64,000 bases of DNA from NCBI GenBank assembly GCA_916048095.2, contig OU696570.1:7506928-7570927 (forward strand), given 5' to 3'. The position numbers and the translations under genes are program-made. Of the stretch, positions 59,589 through 64,000 are shown one piece after another. The stretch comes from Sacculina carcini. Lineage: Eukaryota > Arthropoda > Thecostraca > Sacculinidae. The notes beneath the pieces are model-generated. The model ran no database searches. It was not told the DNA's origin and saw nothing but the letters and a program-made list of their open reading frames with translations. Each line of letters begins with the position of its first letter. Position 1 is the stretch's first letter.

Positions 59589-60340
59589 TTTAAATTCCGA
59601 GCACTGTCAACTTTATGAAATACCAGGATATAATATGCATGCACATTGTAGAAATGTTTATGGAGGTGGAGTGGTAATTTATATCGATGAAAGGCATTCA
59701 TCCAGGATAATTGATGAGTTCACGGTTAAGTCGGAAAGTGTTGAAACCTTGTGTACAGAAATTACAGTTGGGCAAAATAAACTAATCAATATATGTGTAT
59801 ATAGACCACCGAATAGCAAATTTATAGAATTTCTCGAAGTATTGGAAAACATACTCGAATCGCTGAGAGTGAACCAATATAAAAACATTTCCATTTTTGG
59901 GGACTTTAATCTAAACTTATTAGAAAGAACTGAGAATGTCAAACATTTTGTCAATCTCATGCATTCGTACTCGTTTTATAGCTTAATAAATAGACCAACC
60001 AGAGTTACCGATTCATCAGCGACTCTGATCGATCACATTTGGTCCACAGATATCAATAGGAACGAAGTGAATTATATCATTGAAACTGATATATCTGATC
60101 ACTTCCCCACCATTTCCCAATTTCGAACACATAAAGTTAAAATTATACCGAAAGTTTTGAGACTTAGAACCTTCAACAACATTTCCATGACTGAATTCAA
60201 CATCAAATTGACTTCTGAAAATTGGGATGAAGTACTTGGCGATCAATGTCCGGAAAGTGCCTTTGACAAGTTCTATTACACATTCAGGGACCTGTTTGAG
60301 GAACATTTTCCTTATAAAATTATCAAAAAATAAATAAATG
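59587..60340 (+). pseudogene. LINE C ORF2, endonuclease part
   Basis: APE-type endonuclease lacking its N-terminal part. Motifs: YGGGVVIYIDE, CVYRPPNSKF, IFGDFNLNLLERT, SATLIDHIWST and DISDHFPTIS (the catalytic Asp-His pair). The frame also reads through the AC tract, which is not part of the protein. It is interrupted near 60,330 at AAAAAATAAATAAATG, where a short insertion puts a stop in frame; the protein resumes in another frame as SPHITPEIKAKIREKNRLL. Confidence 0.9.
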
Positions 60341-62254
60341 TGAACTGAGCCCCCACATCACTCCTGAAATCAAGGCGAAAATTAGAGAAAAAAATCGATT
60401 GTTAAGACTTTCGAAAAAGTGGCCAAATATTTATAGGGAAGAATATAGGAGGTATCGGAATAATTTAACAACCTTGATGAGAAAGACAAAAAACAAATAC
60501 TATAAAGATAAATTATGTTCGAATAAAGGCAATGCTAAAAAACACTGGCAAATTATTAACTCATTAATGGGGAGGAAAAAACATGGTGACAATAATATTG
60601 AACTACACAACAATTGTCAAAATATTTCTTATGTGTTTAATGAACACTTTTTGAATACTGGTGCTCAAAATCAAAGTAGTCCTGATTTCAAAACATTCCT
60701 TTCAACATCACCATCTTCTTCTATGTTTCTGCAATCAACTAATGAACAGGAAATAAAAAATATCCTAAGTACATTCAACAGTCATGGGTCAGGTTTTGAT
60801 GAAATTCCTCCTATATTACTGAAATTTACCGCAGATACCATAAGTGCTCCTCTGGTTCATATTATTAACCTATCATTTTTCTTCGGACATTATCCTAATC
60901 AACTTAAATGTGCAAAAGTTATTCCAATATTTAAATCAGGGGATAGGAGGGATGTCAATAATTATAGACCTATATCTATGCTTCCTTCATTTAATAAAGT
61001 ATTCGAAAAAGTAATATCCTATAGACTCATCTCATACCTTGAAAAGAATGAACTTTTAAACCAACAACAATTTGGGTTCAGAACTGGTTGCTCAACGGAG
61101 TCTGCCATCTTAGATTTTGTCAATTGTGTTTATATACGCTTAGAGAAAAAACACCTCGCGGCTGGAATATTCGTAGACTTTTCAAAGGCATTCGATAAAA
61201 TTAACCATTCAAAACTATTATACAAAAATGGGAACATTCGGGTATAAGGGGCATTGCCTACAAATTATTTGAAAATTATCTGATAAATCGAACACAGAGA
61301 GTGTACTGTAACAAGTGTTACTCATCGGTCAAGATAATTAATAATGGGGTACCACAGGGCTCGGTTCTGGGGCCCATACTATTTTTAGTTTACATAAATG
61401 ATATTGTTAACTCTAGTTCCAAAATTCACTTCACAATATATGCAGACGACACAACTTTACTATTAAAAGAAGATAATGCTGCTGATTTACATCATACAAT
61501 AAACAAAGAACTCAAAAATATATGTAAATGGGCTCAGGCCAATGATCTTATGATAAATTTAAAAAAAACGTCTTATATAATATTTCAAAATCGGTCCGTT
61601 AAACACGACTTCCCCGGAATCGTATTGGATGGTGTTTACTTGCGACAGAGTCATTCCACCAAATTCTTGGGTGTTATCATTGATGAGAACCTGAACTGGA
61701 GTGTTCACATCAGTGAACTTTGTTCAAAACTTGCAAAAGTAACGGGGATTTTATATCGGGTTCGACACAGTTTAACACAAGAAGCTAAAATTAATGTATA
61801 TTATGCTCTCTTCTACCCTCACTTAATATATTGCGTATCAGTCTGGACCAGTACTTATAGTTCATTTTTAACCCAAGTTAATGTTGCACAGAGAAAATTT
61901 TTGCGCTGCATTTTCCACAGGAAAAAATTCGACTCCATGGAAGATTTATTCAGGAACAAAGATATTTTCAAGTTCTCATCAATCCATAAGTACAGCACAA
62001 TCCTCCTTATATACAAATTGATTGGACGTAACTCTATTTTTCAAATATATGAACACGCTTGTAACACTAGAAACAATAATTTGAACTTGTCTTTACCGAA
62101 GTTTAGGACCACACTGTTTAAAATGAGTGTGGTGAGTTACGGACCGGAATTGTTCAACTGCTTGCCTACTGAAATAAAAGCTCTACTAAACTGTAGCAGC
62201 ACGCATAGGTTCAAGAAGCTTATACGAAAACATTTTCTTGATAACCAATATTAA
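60341..62254 (+). pseudogene. LINE C ORF2, reverse transcriptase part
   Basis: RT continues as KCELSPHITPEIKAKI, NYRPISMLPSFNKVFEKV, FGFRTGCSTE and FVDFSKAFDKINHSKLL. A one-base shift in an A-run at about 61,228 ends this frame at 61,247, and the protein resumes with EHSGIRGIAYKLFENYLINR in the frame that runs to 62,254. Later motifs: NGVPQGSVLGPILF, catalytic YADD and TKFLGVIIDENLNW. The last residues RFKKLIRKHFLDNQY are also visible in LINE A. Only two small frameshifts are seen from the endonuclease to the end. It would prime cDNA synthesis at the nicked target. Confidence 0.92.
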
Positions 62255-62575
62255 TTATGTTCATGCTAAATACAATTGCTCTCATAGTCGTGTTCGTTTA
62301 TGCTATCTGTATGTCGACATGTTCTCATGTTCTGTTTGATAGCCTTGACCTTTGGTCTCGGTGTTGTGAATTCACACTGTGCGATTGTGTCCTGCGATCT
62401 GTGACTATGTCTTTAATTGTTGTTGTTAAGGGAATTATGTCTTGTGTTCCTGATGGTTGTATGTCCTGTTGTTGTATTGTTGTCATGTTGTATTTGTTTA
62501 TATTATAAGTTCTCAATTTTAATTAGTCTGAAGGTTTTTTGCTAAGTTTTTTTCTGCATAGAGTTTTTATTCTTT

Positions 62576-62609
62576 GTCTGTTGAGAAGCCAATAATTGGC
62601 TTGACAGAC
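62576..62609 (+). other. 3' UTR stem-loop of LINE C
   Basis: GTCTGT/ACAGAC outer stem (62,576-62,581 and 62,604-62,609) and AAGCCAA/TTGGCTT inner stem (62,586-62,592 and 62,596-62,602) with a 3-nt loop. It is 75 nt before the 3' end of the element. Confidence 0.75.
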
Positions 62610-62679
62610 TATGCTATTGTACTTAATTAATATTGCTTTTCTTGTGCTTGTTGTGGCAATACATTACTATTACTATTAC

Positions 62680-62784
<105 letters not shown>

Positions 62785-62833
62785 GTGTTTGAACTTGACT
62801 GTGAACGGTTGTGTCGCACTGCTGCGTTGTGTT

Positions 62834-63766
62834 ATGGATTCGGGAAATTTGTCAATGAGCGATTCGTCAAGTAATCTACTGCGAGCGCAGGAGCAGGCAT
62901 TTCGCGCTGCGCTGGAAGCTTGCGTGAAAACTATTGACGCAAAATCGGAGAAATGCCCGGAAACTGTACAAGAGCTCAGAAAGAGTCTGGAGTATACCCA
63001 GGATGAAGTTGACGACCTCAAGCGCAAGCTACATGTCTATGAAGACGAGAAAAAAAGAGACGAAGAAAAGATCAACCTCCTCACTCAGGAACTGGCAGCT
63101 AGCAAAACAGCAGTGCGTGAACTGGAAGACAGAAGCCGAATGAACAACTTGAAAATTACTGGATTGGAGGAGCCCAAGGGGGAAACTATGGAACAAACTA
63201 CTGTGCTTGTAACGAAAATGATTGAGGAAAAACTGCAACTGCTAAGCATGGAGATTGATGTGGCTGAAAGAGTTGGGCCACACCGGAACAATGGCAACAG
63301 GCCGATAATTGCACGCTTCAAGACGTACCGGGATCGCACCACTGTAATCAAAAATGGAGCGAAACTTAAGGGGACACAGATTTATATGAATGATGATCTG
63401 TGTCAGGCCTCTCAGCAAATCAAGAAAGAGAAAATTCCCCTGCTGAAAAAAGCTAGAGAAGAAGGGAAGATTGCATATTTCCGCCAAACGCGTCTGATTA
63501 TCAAGGACCGAAATACGGGGGTTGGTGGGTATGGACGATCAGACCACCTGTATGCCATCAAATCAGTCCAAGCCGAAAACTCGACAGCGGAAACTGTTGC
63601 TGCTGGTTCTGAGGGGAATGGAGCGATTGCAGGCCCTTCAAACAGCCCCACGCGTGAGCGTGAACCTCACCAGGCAGTAAAAGGTGGGGACTCTTCACGT
63701 GTCTTCAGCCTGCGTAACACGCACGGTCGTGTCGGTCGTGCGGGTGCTCGCGGGGGGAAGCAGTGA
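62834..63766 (+). CDS. LINE D ORF1 protein: coiled coil, RRM-like, basic tail
   Basis: 310 residues, start at the first ATG after the AC tract (MDSGNLSMSDSSS); the upstream in-frame His-Thr codons belong to the microsatellite. Residues about 45-100 form a coiled coil rich in Glu, Lys and Leu. RSRMNNLKITGLEE (about 100-113) starts an RRM-like domain as in LINE ORF1 proteins. RPIIARFKTYRDRTTVIKNG (about 156-175) and YMNDDLC fit the C-terminal domain. The tail is rich in Gly, Arg and Ser and ends RAGARGGKQ. Such proteins trimerise, bind element RNA and act as nucleic-acid chaperones in the RNP. It lies 37 nt upstream of ORF2 in another frame. No stops or shifts. Confidence 0.88.
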   Translation: MDSGNLSMSDSSSNLLRAQEQAFRAALEACVKTIDAKSEKCPETVQELRKSLEYTQDEVDDLKRKLHVYEDEKKRDEEKINLLTQELAASKTAVRELEDRSRMNNLKITGLEEPKGETMEQTTVLVTKMIEEKLQLLSMEIDVAERVGPHRNNGNRPIIARFKTYRDRTTVIKNGAKLKGTQIYMNDDLCQASQQIKKEKIPLLKKAREEGKIAYFRQTRLIIKDRNTGVGGYGRSDHLYAIKSVQAENSTAETVAAGSEGNGAIAGPSNSPTREREPHQAVKGGDSSRVFSLRNTHGRVGRAGARGGKQ

Positions 63767-63803
63767 GGTGTCTACGAGACTGTGTACAGCTAAGTAAATT
63801 GTA

Positions 63804-64000
63804 ATGTCTGTTTATAGGCATTCACACACTAATGTTGATTATTCCAATGATACCGAAAATTTTGTAGACTCCTACGTCCAAGAAAAACTCACCCAAATCA
63901 AGAGCTCAGAATACGGATATATTGAAGATATAGATCCCATTGAAGGAAATATATTCACACTATTGAACATGAATATTAGATCACTCCCCAAGAATATGGA
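63804..64000 (+). CDS. LINE D ORF2, N-terminal part (continues beyond window)
   Basis: ATG at 63,804 opens a frame to the window end (65 codons): MSVYRHSHTNVDYSNDTE, then an acidic stretch, then NIFTLLNMNIRSLPKNM. LLNMNIRSLPKN is the usual first strand of an APE-type endonuclease in Jockey/CR1/L2-like LINEs, where the Asn helps bind the catalytic metal. The rest of endonuclease and RT must lie downstream. B and C lack exactly this N-terminal part. Confidence 0.85.
   Translation, partial: MSVYRHSHTNVDYSNDTENFVDSYVQEKLTQIKSSEYGYIEDIDPIEGNIFTLLNMNIRSLPKNM

Overview
The window looks like repeat-dominated nuclear DNA from an invertebrate animal, most likely an arthropod. The reasons are dense non-LTR retrotransposons, a Gypsy/Ty3 LTR element, tRNA-derived SINEs, long AC and AT microsatellites and an interstitial run of the arthropod-type telomere motif (TTAGG). 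A decayed copy of a multicopy protein that I remember mainly from arthropod genomes points the same way. No prokaryotic gene layout is present. The species cannot be named from sequence alone.

Region 1 (1-32,606) is a tandem array of a 12.64-12.68 kb unit: a partial copy at 1-2,757, full copies at 4,898-17,538 and 17,539-30,219, and a partial copy at 30,220-32,606. Copies 1-3 are nearly identical by eye. Each unit is mostly non-coding and made of two kinds of internal tandem repeat. Array A has AT-rich monomers carrying an imperfect palindrome. Array B has monomers carrying the GC hairpin CCGCACGACGGGCGG. Several array-B blocks end in a hairpin followed 9 nt later by CTAG, and several array-A blocks begin with TCTGTGTG-type sequence. 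This fits a non-autonomous Helitron-like family; no Rep/helicase gene is present. Each full unit also holds a less repetitive GC-richer segment of about 2.4 kb with a SINE next to it and a candidate 37-residue transmembrane micropeptide. A 5'-truncated LINE interrupts only the first copy (2,758-4,897).

Region 2 (32,607-38,655) continues the same repeat family in both orientations. It is interrupted by a 554-bp hAT-like MITE (35,180-35,733) with an 8-bp target duplication and internal TTAGG-like repeats. A GC-rich stretch with three long hairpins (38,905-39,300) and an unassigned AT-rich stretch follow.

Region 3 (40,183-48,882) is a rearranged, dead Gypsy/Ty3 element. On the minus strand it has a 5' LTR, primer-binding site, gag and a frameshifted pol (protease, RT, RNase H, integrase). 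At its far end a 67-bp LTR remnant is joined to an inverted RT/RNase H copy on the plus strand. A long-TIR MITE, a tRNA-Val-derived SINE and microsatellites lie between the two pol copies.

Region 4 (48,883-54,849) holds unassigned DNA, a broken copy of a multicopy zinc-finger-like protein (50,968-52,658) and a possible compact transcription unit or solo LTR (about 53,818-54,172).

Region 5 (54,850-64,000) is a head-to-tail series of non-LTR retrotransposons, all on the plus strand and separated by (AC)n tracts: a short 3' piece (A), two long truncated copies (B, C) and the 5' half of a copy with intact ORF1 (D). Nearly every element end abuts (AC)n, and the 3' UTRs share a stem-loop. This is the best candidate for a distinctive biological behaviour in the window: retrotransposons that insert into AC microsatellites.
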